DNA of 64,000 nucleotides from Bacteroidota bacterium (GTDB lineage Bacteria; Bacteroidota; Bacteroidia; AKYH767-A; OLB10): NCBI GenBank assembly GCA_019136655.1, contig JAGVTU010000018.1, positions 62,001 to 126,000 of the forward strand, read 5' to 3'. Shown piece by piece: positions 38,874 to 47,352 of this stretch (position 1 is its first letter; each line of letters starts with the position of its first letter). The notes under the pieces were generated by a model. It saw only the letters and a program-made list of their open reading frames with translations, ran no database searches and was not told where the DNA came from. The position numbers and the translations under genes were made by a program.

Positions 38874-39427
38874 TATTACCCATTACTTCCTATGGCAATC
38901 CGATATTGAAGAAAAAATCAGTTACCATAGATAAAAATTATCCCAACCTCAGTCAGCTTATAGCTAACATGTTTGAAACCATGTATGCTGCTTCGGGAGT
39001 GGGGCTTGCAGCACCACAGATTGGTTTGGGCATACGTTTGTTTGTGGTTGATGCAAAACCTTTTGCTGATGAAGAGAAAGAGCTTGAGCATTTTAAACGT
39101 GTGTTCATCAATGCACAGATGTTAGACGAAAATGGCAATGAATGGAAGTTTAACGAAGGATGTTTAAGCATTCCCGGTATTCGTGAAGATATTCTGCGCA
39201 GAAAGATTATCAGAATAAGATATCAGGATGAAAATTTCGAAACTCATGAGGAAATTTTTGACGGATTGGCTGCACGGGTTATTCAGCATGAATACGACCA
39301 CATAGAGGGCATTTTGTTTGTAGATAAACTTTCGCCTCTGAAAAAACAGTTGCTCAAAGGAAAACTCCGCGACATTACAATTGGTAAAGTTGACGTGGAC
39401 TATCGGATGAAATTTCCTGCTAAGTAA
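38870..39427 (+). CDS. def: Peptide deformylase
   Basis: Def removes the formyl group from the N-terminal methionine of new proteins. The 185-residue protein shows all three catalytic motifs: GVGLAAPQIG (about 43-52), EGCLSIPG (about 96-103, metal-binding Cys) and QHEYDHIEG (about 141-149, metal-binding histidines and catalytic Glu). It overlaps ruvX by four bases and precedes aroK by eight bases, so ruvX-def-aroK form a compact housekeeping operon. The length is normal. Confidence 0.97.
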   Translation: MILPITSYGNPILKKKSVTIDKNYPNLSQLIANMFETMYAASGVGLAAPQIGLGIRLFVVDAKPFADEEKELEHFKRVFINAQMLDENGNEWKFNEGCLSIPGIREDILRRKIIRIRYQDENFETHEEIFDGLAARVIQHEYDHIEGILFVDKLSPLKKQLLKGKLRDITIGKVDVDYRMKFPAK

Positions 39428-39435
39428 TAAAACAA

Positions 39436-39948
39436 ATGCTGATTTTTCTGGTGGGATTTATGGGCAGTGGAAAAAGTACTGTAGGAAAGAAACTTGCAGC
39501 CAGATTGCAATATGATTTTGTGGATATGGATAAGGTTATTGAACTCATAGCAGGTAAGTCCATAGCTGCCATATTTGATGAAGAAGGTGAATCCTTTTTC
39601 AGAAGTAAAGAAACAGAAGTGCTCAGGTCACTTGGAGGCAGAAAAAATTTAGTGGTGTCAACAGGCGGAGGCACACCCTGCCATTCTGAAAACATGCAAT
39701 GGATGAATGAAAATGGAATTACTGTGTTTCTTGAAATGCATCCCGGAAGTATTTTTCACCGCATCGGGCCAAATAAAAAATCCCGTCCATTGATCAGGCA
39801 TTTAGGCGATGTGGATCTGATGGAATTTATCATCAACGAATCAGACAAGCGAAAACCTGTTTACAGACAGGCACAGCTAGTGATTAAAGGTGAGAACGTG
39901 AAAACAGAAGAGCTTGAACATCAGCTACGGCAAATCATAGAAAAATAG
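39436..39948 (+). CDS. aroK: Shikimate kinase AroK
   Basis: AroK phosphorylates shikimate with ATP in aromatic amino acid biosynthesis. The 170-residue protein has the P-loop GFMGSGKSTVGKKLA (about 6-20), the shikimate-binding DMDKVIE (about 32-38), FRSKETEVL, and STGGGTPC (about 75-82), with a lid region RPLIRHLG near 115. The gene ends 50 bases before the next start. The pathway supplies tyrosine, which is the source of the HppD substrate at 51281-52375, but no direct link is claimed. Confidence 0.96.
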   Translation: MLIFLVGFMGSGKSTVGKKLAARLQYDFVDMDKVIELIAGKSIAAIFDEEGESFFRSKETEVLRSLGGRKNLVVSTGGGTPCHSENMQWMNENGITVFLEMHPGSIFHRIGPNKKSRPLIRHLGDVDLMEFIINESDKRKPVYRQAQLVIKGENVKTEELEHQLRQIIEK

Positions 39949-39998
39949 TTTAATCACTATTAAATATTAAGCAAATCAGTTATTTTTACTGCACTAAA

Positions 39999-40517
39999 AT
40001 GAAAATACAAATGAGAACATTGATTTTATTACTCTTGCTGCCTTTGTTATCAGGAGCGCAGGATTATAATCGTAAAGAAGGTGAATCGCCTGAAGATTTT
40101 GTCAATCGGATTGCACCTGCCGAGTCGCATACCGTGAAATATTTGTTGGCAGATAAGTTTAATACCGATAATGAAAAAATTGTTTATGCCTACACAATTT
40201 TTGAGCCCGGAAATATTATAAACAATGCAGACAGTACACTGACTTATTATGCATGTATTTTAATTCCTGATTCCGCTAATCCCATGCATTATAAAGAACA
40301 GAGGTTTAAAATGGTTGCCAGCTATAAAAAACGCACCCGCATTGAAAGTGCTGAAATTATTAAGGTGAATAATGCAAAACGACTGCAGGTATATATTTCA
40401 GAACTGGTTCGTGGTCCTGGCGGATTACCACGTGACATGAAACGAACCTTTGTTTATGGTCAGGAAAACTATAACAACAAATTTACAGACAACTTTGTTG
40501 TAGTAAACACACATTAA
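39999..40517 (+). CDS. Secreted protein of unknown function
   Basis: A 172-residue protein with a signal peptide (MRTLILLLLLPLLSGAQ, after four extra residues). The mature part is mainly beta-strand with no familiar domain: YNRKEGESPEDFVNRIAPAESHTVKYLLADKF, IYTLTYYACILIP-like, and RLQVYISELVRGPGGLPRDMKRTFVYGQ. Similar short secreted proteins occur in Bacteroidota, but I know no named family. The stop overlaps by four bases the stop end of the convergent barrel gene at 40514-41134. Function is undetermined. Confidence 0.75.
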   Translation: MKIQMRTLILLLLLPLLSGAQDYNRKEGESPEDFVNRIAPAESHTVKYLLADKFNTDNEKIVYAYTIFEPGNIINNADSTLTYYACILIPDSANPMHYKEQRFKMVASYKKRTRIESAEIIKVNNAKRLQVYISELVRGPGGLPRDMKRTFVYGQENYNNKFTDNFVVVNTH

Positions 40518-41134
40518 CGTTTACTGGAAGTGGCATTGCCCAATACTATGCCAACATTCAGATAAAATGTCCCATAGCGTGCATTGGATTTATAATAGTC
40601 CAAATCTTTCCAGGCATCACTGAAGCTCAGGCTGTATCCTGCTTCCACAGTGAGAAGCCAAAAGTCAATTCCAAAAGCAGCATCTATGTTGAATAAACCA
40701 TTGTTGAAGTTTTTCTCAAGTTCAGATAAGGTAGTATTTCCAATAGAATCCTTTTTAGCACTGTTGGAAAGAAGAATATTATAACTAGGTCCAACACTGA
40801 AACGAAATTTTGCATTTTCATCATCCATGATATTTACACCTATTCGTCCGTTTAATTTTATATCTGTTCTGTTAAAACGGGTGTCGAGTTGCAAAGAGTC
40901 ATTGATATATACAGTAGAAGTATTCCAGTAAAAAATTCCGGGTTGTATATAAAATCTTCTTCCAATTCTGAAATCAGCACCAGCCAGCCATCCGACACGT
41001 GCTTTACCTTTTTCCTCAATTTCCAGCGACTGTAATCGGGCAACAGATATTCCCACCTGCGGGTTGAATGCCAACTGCGCAAATGCCGGCACCGAACTTA
41101 ATAAAGTTAATAATATGATTGCGGTTCTTTTCAT
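40514..41134 (-). CDS. Outer-membrane beta-barrel (porin-like) protein
   Basis: A 206-residue protein. I start at the ATG at 41134, where a signal peptide begins (MKRTAIILLTLLSSVPAFAQ). Eight or so predicted strands follow (AFNPQVGISVARLQSLEIEEKGKARVGWLAGADFRIGRRFYIQPGIFYW; NGRIGVNIMDDENAKFRFSVGPSYNILLS; VEAGYSLSFSDAW; YGTFYLNVGIVLG), matching the small PorT/OmpW-like barrel family. It is likely an eight-stranded outer-membrane protein. A -7-like element lies about 22 bases upstream. The substrate is unknown. Confidence 0.82.
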   Translation of the reverse strand: MKRTAIILLTLLSSVPAFAQLAFNPQVGISVARLQSLEIEEKGKARVGWLAGADFRIGRRFYIQPGIFYWNTSTVYINDSLQLDTRFNRTDIKLNGRIGVNIMDDENAKFRFSVGPSYNILLSNSAKKDSIGNTTLSELEKNFNNGLFNIDAAFGIDFWLLTVEAGYSLSFSDAWKDLDYYKSNARYGTFYLNVGIVLGNATSSKR

Positions 41135-41155
41135 TGTACGTTGATTGAACAGAAC

Positions 41156-41163
41156 CAAAAGTA
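41156..41163 (-). promoter_or_regulatory. Putative -7 element for the barrel gene
   Basis: The minus strand reads TACTTTTG (TAnnTTTG) 21 bases before the ATG at 41134. Confidence 0.5.
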
Positions 41164-41172
41164 ATAAAATAA

Positions 41173-41850
41173 TCAGTTCTCTATGACCTTACCTGTTTCG
41201 AGGCGGATAATACGTGCCGGGAATCTTTCGATGAGAGAATAATTATGAGTAGCCATAATCACAGAACAACGTGTTTTGCTTAACTCAAAAAACAGATTCA
41301 TAATTTCATTGCTTGTTTCAGGATCCAAATTTCCTGATGGTTCATCTGCAAGAATCAGTTCAGGTTCATTCAGCAAAGCACGCGCTATGGCCAGACGTTG
41401 CTGCTCACCTCCTGAAAGTTCATGTGGCAACTTAAAGCCCTTGGTGCTTAATCCTACTTTCTGAAGCACTTCGTTGATGCGATCGTCAATTTTATTTTTA
41501 TCATGCCACCCTGTTGCTTTCAGCACAAAAAGCAGATTGTCTTTGGCAGTACGATCGCTCAGTAACTGAAAATCCTGAAATACAATACCCAATTTTCTGC
41601 GAAGAAAAGGGATGTCGCGCTGACGCAGTTTTACAAGATTGTATCCTGCAACATTACCATCGCCCTGATTGAGTTTGATATCGCCAAAGAGCACACGCAA
41701 CAATGAACTTTTTCCGCTACCGGTTTTTCCAATCAGATAAACGAATTCATTTTTACTTACCTGCAGATTTACACCTGTAAGAATCAGATTTTTCTTTACG
41801 TAAATGTTGGCATCATGCAATGATACGATGGGATGTTCGGCTGTTGTCAT
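41173..41850 (-). CDS. ftsE: ABC transporter ATP-binding protein, FtsE-like
   Basis: A 225-residue ATPase. Motifs are [11 protein letters not shown] (Walker A, about 37-47), [15 protein letters not shown] (signature, about 142-156) and LILADEPSG (Walker B). The sequence fits the FtsE/LolD/MacB subfamily. With FtsX it regulates periplasmic amidases during division, but no FtsX gene lies here, as is common when ftsX is elsewhere in Bacteroidota genomes. The start overlaps the 67-aa gene stop by four bases (ATGA), implying coupled translation. The name is a likely but not proven assignment. Confidence 0.85.
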   Translation of the reverse strand: MTTAEHPIVSLHDANIYVKKNLILTGVNLQVSKNEFVYLIGKTGSGKSSLLRVLFGDIKLNQGDGNVAGYNLVKLRQRDIPFLRRKLGIVFQDFQLLSDRTAKDNLLFVLKATGWHDKNKIDDRINEVLQKVGLSTKGFKLPHELSGGEQQRLAIARALLNEPELILADEPSGNLDPETSNEIMNLFFELSKTRCSVIMATHNYSLIERFPARIIRLETGKVIEN

Positions 41851-42050
41851 ATGTCAATTTTTTGAATTTTACCAAACGGCATTTCATTTATGATTTTAAG
41901 AATCTGTTCTTCTTTATCTGCATATCCTGCTTTTGCAAGTGCCTTTTCAGGTCTGTCAGCTCTGAAATATGCGATGAGGTTAAACTTATCATCGCGCATC
42001 TGAACATAGTCAGGAATTTTAGCAGTGCCTTTGATTTTAAGAAGATACAT
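41847..42050 (-). CDS. Small conserved protein upstream of the FtsE-like gene
   Basis: A 67-residue protein (MYLLKIKGTAKIPDYVQ ... [26 protein letters not shown]) with no membrane segment. It is predicted to be an alpha/beta protein. It overlaps ftsE by four bases and has a -7-like element immediately upstream of its ATG. Such conserved overlapping gene pairs usually mean a functional link, here perhaps to the FtsE-like ATPase. No domain was recognised and the function is unknown. Confidence 0.75.
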   Translation of the reverse strand: MYLLKIKGTAKIPDYVQMRDDKFNLIAYFRADRPEKALAKAGYADKEEQILKIINEMPFGKIQKIDI

Positions 42051-42055
42051 TAAGG

Positions 42056-42063
42056 CAAATGTA
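42056..42063 (-). promoter_or_regulatory. Putative -7 element immediately upstream of the 67-aa gene
   Basis: The minus strand reads TACATTTG (TAnnTTTG), ending five bases before the ATG. If real, the mRNA would be nearly leaderless. Confidence 0.45.
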
Positions 42064-42133
42064 AAAGGAGATTACATGGAATTGCTGAGGTGAGGGGAGT
42101 AGTTTTAAACGAAACAGTGTTTAAGAAAAATAG

Positions 42134-42527
42134 TGGAGCCGGTGAGATTTGAACTCACGTCCAGAGCTGGAATCAATACGCTTTCTACATGCTTATCTTT
42201 CGCTTAATTGTAGGGAACAGGCAAGGCGGAAAGCTTACCATCCTTTTCCTTAGCTCTTTAATCTCATTGCCATATCAGAGCACTATGGCAACCAGTTCAT
42301 ATTTATGATGCCCCTGATCTGAACTCTATGAACGTAAGTTCAGGAGGGACAGCTTGTCGTGCCACCTGGTGACACGATTAGGCAATTCTTCTCTGAAGAA
42401 TTAAGCCGCAAGCGCGTAGTTTGTTTCGCCATTTAAGCGAGTTGTGAATCGGGATTTACGGGTCGTGTTCACAGCACCCGGCATGCTTACGCACCTATTG
42501 CGCAACCTGTCGAAACCTTTCGGCCCC
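42134..42527 (-). ncRNA. ssrA: Transfer-messenger RNA (tmRNA)
   Basis: On the minus strand the RNA starts GGGGCCGAAAGGTTTCGACA and ends with a tRNA-like T-arm (GTTCAAATCTCAC) and the acceptor CGGCTCCA; GGGGCCG pairs with CGGCTCC. The 394-nt length is normal. The tag reading frame at 42430-42401 encodes GETNYALAA and a TAA stop, close to the GENNYALAA tag of related bacteria. The 3' CCA is not encoded, so it must be added enzymatically. tmRNA rescues stalled ribosomes and marks the truncated protein for degradation. Confidence 0.96.
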
Positions 42528-42557
42528 ATATATGTGAAAGAACTCTGTTTCTCCATG

Positions 42558-42565
42558 CAAAAATA
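42558..42565 (-). promoter_or_regulatory. Putative -7 element for ssrA
   Basis: The minus strand reads TATTTTTG about 30 bases before the mature tmRNA 5' end, with a TTG box roughly 22 bases further up. Confidence 0.5.
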
Positions 42566-42604
42566 GTGCAAATACCCCTTGACTTGTCAACTTGTCTGAA
42601 TTGT

Positions 42605-42612
42605 TATTTTTG
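42605..42612 (+). promoter_or_regulatory. Putative -7 element for the yebC gene
   Basis: TATTTTTG lies 25 bases before the yebC ATG, with a TTG at 42584-42586 about 18 bases upstream as a possible -33 box. It is divergent from the ssrA promoter. Confidence 0.5.
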
Positions 42613-42636
42613 CAGTCAGTATTTATCTGAAAAATT

Positions 42637-43344
42637 ATGGGACGCGTATTTGAAAAAAGAAAACACAAAATGTTTGCCCGCTATGCCAAGATGGCGAAGG
42701 CATTTACTCGTATCGGGAAAGAAATTGCTATTGCTGTGAAAGCAGGTGGCCCCGACCCTAATTATAATCCCAAACTCAGACAGGTTATACAAAATGCCAA
42801 AGGACTGAATATGCCCAAAGACCGTGTTGAAGCAGCTATCAAGCGTGCTACCAGCAAGGACATGAAAGACTATGAGGAAATAACCTATGAAGGTTATGCA
42901 CCATTTGGTGTGGCTATTCTGGTTGAGACAGCTACTGACAATTCTACACGTACTGTTGCCAACATTCGTATGCACTTCAACAGAGAAGAAGGCAGTTTGG
43001 GCACTTCAGGTTCGGTAGCGTTTATGTTCGACCGCAAAGGGTTATTTAAATTTTCAGCAGAAGGCAAAGACCTTGAATCCCTCGAACTTGAATTAATAGA
43101 TTTCGGTTTGCAGGAAATTTGGGAGGAAGATGGTTTTGTTTACCTCTATAGCGGCTACGAAGATTTTGGCGGAATGACCAAGGCACTTGAAGACAGAGGA
43201 ATTGAGATTGTGAGCAGTGAGCTTACAAGAGTTCCTTTGAATACTGTTGAACTTACAGAAGAGCAGGAACAAAAGGTGATGGCGCTCATAGATCGTCTGG
43301 AAGACGATGAAGACGTGCAGAGCGTTTATCATAACATGAAATAA
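42637..43344 (+). CDS. YebC/PmpR-family protein
   Basis: A 235-residue member of the YebC family (GRVFEKRKHKMFARYAKMAKAFTRIGKEIAIAVKAGGPDPNYNPKLRQVIQNAKGLNMPKDRVEAAIKRA). The family has been described as DNA-binding regulators and, more recently, as ribosome-associated factors that help translate proline-rich stretches; which applies here is not known. Later motifs include YEGYAPFGVAILVETATDNSTRTVANIR and GSLGTSGSVAFMFDRKG. It is divergent from ssrA, an interesting neighbour given the ribosome link. The flavoprotein gene follows 15 bases later. Confidence 0.95.
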   Translation: MGRVFEKRKHKMFARYAKMAKAFTRIGKEIAIAVKAGGPDPNYNPKLRQVIQNAKGLNMPKDRVEAAIKRATSKDMKDYEEITYEGYAPFGVAILVETATDNSTRTVANIRMHFNREEGSLGTSGSVAFMFDRKGLFKFSAEGKDLESLELELIDFGLQEIWEEDGFVYLYSGYEDFGGMTKALEDRGIEIVSSELTRVPLNTVELTEEQEQKVMALIDRLEDDEDVQSVYHNMK

Positions 43345-43359
43345 TTTTTTTGTTGCATT

Positions 43360-44514
43360 TTGCAAACTGACCAACAGGTAGATGTTGCCATTGTAGGTGC
43401 AGGGCCTGCAGGTGCGGCATGCGTGATGGCTCTTAAAGATTCAGGGCTTCGCATTGCATGGATAGATAAATCAGCATTTCCAAGAGATAAAGTGTGTGGT
43501 GACGCTATTCCATCCAATGTTCAAAGAGTGCTGAACCAAATTGACCCGCAACTGAAGGATCGCTTTATCCAAACATTTTTTGAAAAACTGACCATTGAAG
43601 GATGCCGTTTTGTTTCTCCGAATTTGTCATCATTTGACCTTACGTTTACTACCAAAGGATTTGCATCCAGAAGAATGGATTTTGATCATTTTTTGTTCAA
43701 TACCGCAATTGAAGTCAATCCTACAGTTACTCCTTTACTGAACTCGGAGATTAAAACAATTGAAACTTCAACCCATGGTGTGAGAATTGAATTTGCTGAT
43801 GGTAAATTTATTCAGTCAAAAATGGTTGTCGGCTGTGATGGAACCAATTCTCTTGTGCGTAAAAAACTTGCTGAACCATTCATTCGCAAACACGAAAATA
43901 TTGCTGCTGTAAGAGCGTATTACTCCAATGTTTCAGATTTAGATCACCAACTCCTCGAAATACATATTGTAAAAGGATTTATGCCGGGATACTTCTGGAT
44001 TTTTCCAATGAAAAACAACATGGCCAATGTGGGATTCGGTATGGTGAATAAATATATCGCCCGTCATTCTACAGACTTGAAAAAGGCATTGCAGCAAATC
44101 ATCTCAAGCGAAAGGTTTGCAAAACGGTTTGAGCATGCTTCAGCTGAAGGAGCGATTTCGGGTTTTGGCCTTGCATGTGGAGGTAGAAAAAATCCGATTT
44201 CAGGAGAGCGTTTTTTGCTATGTGGCGATGCAGCATCACTGATAAATCCTGCCACAGGCGAGGGGATAGGTAATGCCATGATAAGCGGAAGGTTTGCGGC
44301 ACTGCATCTGATTTCCTGTTTTGAAAAGCAGCGTTTTGATGCGGAGTTTAACCAATTGTATGATCAAAAGGTTTATAACAAACTTTTAAAAGATTTGCGC
44401 ATTCAGAGGTTCATGCAAAAACTAACTGCCGACAGGGAGTGGCTCATCAATTTTGCACTAAGGCAAGTCAGCAAACATGAGTTTATTCGGGAGCGTGTAC
44501 GGAAGTTTTTTTAG
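43360..44514 (+). CDS. Geranylgeranyl-reductase-like FAD-dependent oxidoreductase
   Basis: A 384-residue flavoprotein. It has the N-terminal dinucleotide-binding GAGPAGAACVMAL (about 11-23), FPRDKVCGDAIPSN (about 40-53, the geranylgeranyl-reductase signature region), VGCDGTNSLVRKKL and the second FAD motif LLCGDAASLINPATGEGIGNAMISG (about 286-310). Related enzymes reduce isoprenoid or other double bonds; the actual substrate is unknown. The start is a TTG at 43360, four codons before the conserved VDVAIVG; no ATG is available. It ends a few bases before the convergent halogenase-like flavoprotein gene. Confidence 0.88.
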   Translation: MQTDQQVDVAIVGAGPAGAACVMALKDSGLRIAWIDKSAFPRDKVCGDAIPSNVQRVLNQIDPQLKDRFIQTFFEKLTIEGCRFVSPNLSSFDLTFTTKGFASRRMDFDHFLFNTAIEVNPTVTPLLNSEIKTIETSTHGVRIEFADGKFIQSKMVVGCDGTNSLVRKKLAEPFIRKHENIAAVRAYYSNVSDLDHQLLEIHIVKGFMPGYFWIFPMKNNMANVGFGMVNKYIARHSTDLKKALQQIISSERFAKRFEHASAEGAISGFGLACGGRKNPISGERFLLCGDAASLINPATGEGIGNAMISGRFAALHLISCFEKQRFDAEFNQLYDQKVYNKLLKDLRIQRFMQKLTADREWLINFALRQVSKHEFIRERVRKFF

Positions 44515-44520
44515 TCCGGA

Positions 44521-45759
44521 TTATTGAACTGCATCACCCTCATTTATTCTTATAACCTTGGCTAACGTAGGTACCAGTGTTTTGTGTTTTTTGACAACAG
44601 GATTGTTTTCATCCCACACATATCCTGCAAGTACAGAACAAATCTGACGTTTAAGATTAGGGTCCATGTCGTGCGAATAAATTATTGTCTGCATATCGCC
44701 ATTGTACCATCCTAAAACAAATGTCCTGAACACATCAATTCCTCTTCGGAGAATGTTTTCATAATCATTCATCCAGTCAACTTTTTCACCTGAGAGTGTT
44801 TTATGCGTGAGTTTAGCTGCCATAATTCCTGACCCGGTTGCAAGGGTTACTCCCGAAGAAAAAACAGGGTCTAAAAATTCTGTACTGTTACCACAAAGCA
44901 CATAGCCGGGTCCAAATAGTTGTTTGACACCTACTGCATAATTTAATATTGTGCGAGGTTCAAAAACAGTTTTTTCAGCGGTAAATCTCCCATTCAACTC
45001 CGGAAAGTTTCTGATATGGCTGAGAAATTTAGTGCCATTGTCAGCATAAAAATCCTGCACCAAGCTGCTGTCGCTCACTACACCGATGGACGTTGTCTGA
45101 TCGCTGAATGGAATCACCCATATCCATGCAGAGTTTTCGTTAAACGAATGGATAAAAATATTACCGCTTTCCTCAGGCTTGCGTTTGGTATCCTGTATAT
45201 GGCAAAAAACAGCTCCTCTTGGTGGTGTGCTTACAGGTGCATCAAGGTTAAACATTCGTGGTAATACACGTCCGTAGCCACTGGCATCAATGATAAACCG
45301 CGACTTAACGGTATGTGTTTTCCCGGAATTATCTGTATAAGTGGTCACTTGTTCAGAGTCGCTGCTTTCTACAGTTTTTACTTCACACTCAAATTTTACA
45401 GGTACACCTTGTTCTATAGCTGAATTGATGAGGATGTTATCAAAGTCAGCGCGCTTCACTTGCCAGGTCCAGCTCCATCCATTGGTAAACTGGTCGGCAA
45501 ACAAAAAGTCGGTTCTATGTTCACCTCTGTAAAACGAAGCTCCTGTTTTAATTTGAAACCCATGTTTTTTAATATTATCAATAAAGCCAACTTCAGCAAG
45601 ATGATCCATACAATGAGGTAACAGACTTTCACCAATCACAAAACGCGGAAATTTTTGTTTCTCAAGTACCAGAACTTTATAGTTATTTTTATTCAGCCAG
45701 GCAGATGATACAGCGCCTGCAGGGCCTGCACCTATAATCAAAACATCAACTTGTTCCAT
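44521..45759 (-). CDS. FAD-dependent, halogenase-like oxidoreductase
   Basis: A 412-residue flavoprotein. FAD-binding GAGPAGAVSSAWL lies at the N-terminus, with FPRFVIGESLLPHCMDHL (about 40-57) and the motif WIWVIP in SAWIWVIPFSD, the WxWxIP signature of flavin-dependent halogenases. The catalytic lysine motif of true halogenases was not seen, so it may be a monooxygenase-like relative. Related genes occur in flexirubin-type pigment loci. It is expressed apart from the CrtI-like gene, with its own -7-like element. The role here is inferred only from motif and neighbourhood. Confidence 0.85.
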   Translation of the reverse strand: MEQVDVLIIGAGPAGAVSSAWLNKNNYKVLVLEKQKFPRFVIGESLLPHCMDHLAEVGFIDNIKKHGFQIKTGASFYRGEHRTDFLFADQFTNGWSWTWQVKRADFDNILINSAIEQGVPVKFECEVKTVESSDSEQVTTYTDNSGKTHTVKSRFIIDASGYGRVLPRMFNLDAPVSTPPRGAVFCHIQDTKRKPEESGNIFIHSFNENSAWIWVIPFSDQTTSIGVVSDSSLVQDFYADNGTKFLSHIRNFPELNGRFTAEKTVFEPRTILNYAVGVKQLFGPGYVLCGNSTEFLDPVFSSGVTLATGSGIMAAKLTHKTLSGEKVDWMNDYENILRRGIDVFRTFVLGWYNGDMQTIIYSHDMDPNLKRQICSVLAGYVWDENNPVVKKHKTLVPTLAKVIRINEGDAVQ

Positions 45760-45778
45760 AATTTTTTTAACAAGGCTG

Positions 45779-45786
45779 CAAATATA
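45779..45786 (-). promoter_or_regulatory. Putative -7 element for the halogenase-like gene
   Basis: The minus strand reads TATATTTG (TAnnTTTG) 20 bases before the ATG at 45759. Confidence 0.5.
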
Positions 45787-45813
45787 TTTTTCTCAAAACT
45801 GTTATCAAAGGAT

Positions 45814-47352
45814 TTATGTCAACTGAGAAAAAGAATTTATTTTTTCAATCAGTTTTTTGCGATTTACAAATTCAAAACAGGTTACAATGGCTCCAATGGA
45901 TGTACCAAGCACACCATGAAAAATTAAATTTTGACCTGAAAGAAACAGGTTAGGTATTTTTGTACGTGAATTGATTACAGTTGAAAGGGGAGAGTTACTG
46001 TCCTTGATAATTCCATAGATTGAGCCATTTACCGAGTTGGTATAATCTCTGAATGTAAGAGGAGATGAGCTGTAAACATTGAGAATGGCATTTCTGATAC
46101 CCGGGTAAATGGTTTCTAATTTTTTTATTACCTGTTCTTCCTTCTGTTTTTTGAATTTCTCATAATCGTCACCACGGCTGCCCGGATGCACAGTTGCATT
46201 AAATGTGTTTGCCCAAGGAGCCACATCTTCGGGCTGCATATAACACATGATAGTGAGCGATTCAGCAAATGATTTATTCTTCACAGGCACAGGAGTAGTG
46301 AGATAGAAGCCTAATGGCCAGTCTTCGCCTGAATAATTAATCGTCTCCCACACATCATCATTAAAATAATGATAAATGTTGTGGTTGAGATAGGGAAAGG
46401 AATAGGGTTTTAATGTAAGCTGAACTATAAAAGACGATGTGGTGTTTTCCAGTTTTCTAATGCGTTTTGCAAAAGCAGGATAGAATTTTTCCTGACCGAA
46501 AATATCAATTGTAGCTGATGGATGGATGGTCGAAATAAACTTCTTTCCATAAATAATTTCACCGTTATCAGTCTTCAGAGCAGAAATTTTATTATCATCA
46601 TAAATGGCAGAAACAACTTTATGGCGATTCAATTTCTTAACTCCTTTTTCGCGTAGTCTTTGCGAAAACTGACGAATTAACTGAGCACCTCCGGTTACAA
46701 TTTTGTAACTTCCACAGATGTAACTGTTAAAAATCAATGCAAGAACAAACAAAGGTGTTTTCTCTTTCACACCCGCATACAACATGTTGTTCCCTGCCAA
46801 TACATTTCTTAAAGTGATGTTATTAGTAATTGAAGCCAGATAGTCATGGGTATTTTCACCTCTTACTTCAACATCGAGGTAGTTTTCAGCCTGTTCGTCT
46901 TTCAGATGATAAATAGGGAATTGATTACACACTTCCTGTATCTTTTTACAGAATGCACGAATAGCTTTTTCCTCTTCAGGAAAATCTTTAACCAGTTGCT
47001 TAATAAAATTATCATAGCCCATTCCATGCTTAAACTTTCTTCCGTCACTGAAGCTGATGATATCAAATCCATTTTCATCCATGCGATGAAATTTCATTTT
47101 ATCAGCTAATCCAAGATAATGGAATATGGTATTTAAATTTTGTCCGGGATCAAATCCTCCGATATAATGCAAACCGGTATCCAGAATAAATTTATCGCGA
47201 CTGAAAATTTGCAGGCAGCCACCATACTGAATATTTTTTTCTAACAAGGCTACTGAGTATCCTTCATCAGCCAGGATGTATGCACAGCACATTCCTCCAA
47301 AGCCACTGCCAATGATGACAAAGTCGTATATTTTATCTGCGTCCTTACTCAT
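45814..47352 (-). CDS. CrtI-like (phytoene desaturase-family) FAD-dependent oxidoreductase
   Basis: A 512-residue protein with the N-terminal FAD motif GSGFGGMCCAYILADEGYSVALLEKN (about 13-38), the family's GLHYIGGFDPGQN, and the C-terminal NLFLSGQNLIFHGVLGTSIGAIVTCFEFV (about 467-495). This architecture fits phytoene desaturase/CrtISO-like amine-oxidase-type flavoproteins that act on polyenes or fatty-acyl chains. Its start overlaps the MMPL fusion gene stop by four bases (ATGA), so the two are surely coupled. No carotenoid synthase gene is nearby, which argues against plain carotenoid synthesis. Substrate unknown. Confidence 0.87.
   Translation of the reverse strand: MSKDADKIYDFVIIGSGFGGMCCAYILADEGYSVALLEKNIQYGGCLQIFSRDKFILDTGLHYIGGFDPGQNLNTIFHYLGLADKMKFHRMDENGFDIISFSDGRKFKHGMGYDNFIKQLVKDFPEEEKAIRAFCKKIQEVCNQFPIYHLKDEQAENYLDVEVRGENTHDYLASITNNITLRNVLAGNNMLYAGVKEKTPLFVLALIFNSYICGSYKIVTGGAQLIRQFSQRLREKGVKKLNRHKVVSAIYDDNKISALKTDNGEIIYGKKFISTIHPSATIDIFGQEKFYPAFAKRIRKLENTTSSFIVQLTLKPYSFPYLNHNIYHYFNDDVWETINYSGEDWPLGFYLTTPVPVKNKSFAESLTIMCYMQPEDVAPWANTFNATVHPGSRGDDYEKFKKQKEEQVIKKLETIYPGIRNAILNVYSSSPLTFRDYTNSVNGSIYGIIKDSNSPLSTVINSRTKIPNLFLSGQNLIFHGVLGTSIGAIVTCFEFVNRKKLIEKINSFSQLT

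Noticed and set aside
42134-42200. A separate tRNA gene
   Set aside because: The T-arm and acceptor are the 3' end of the tmRNA; no anticodon arm is present.
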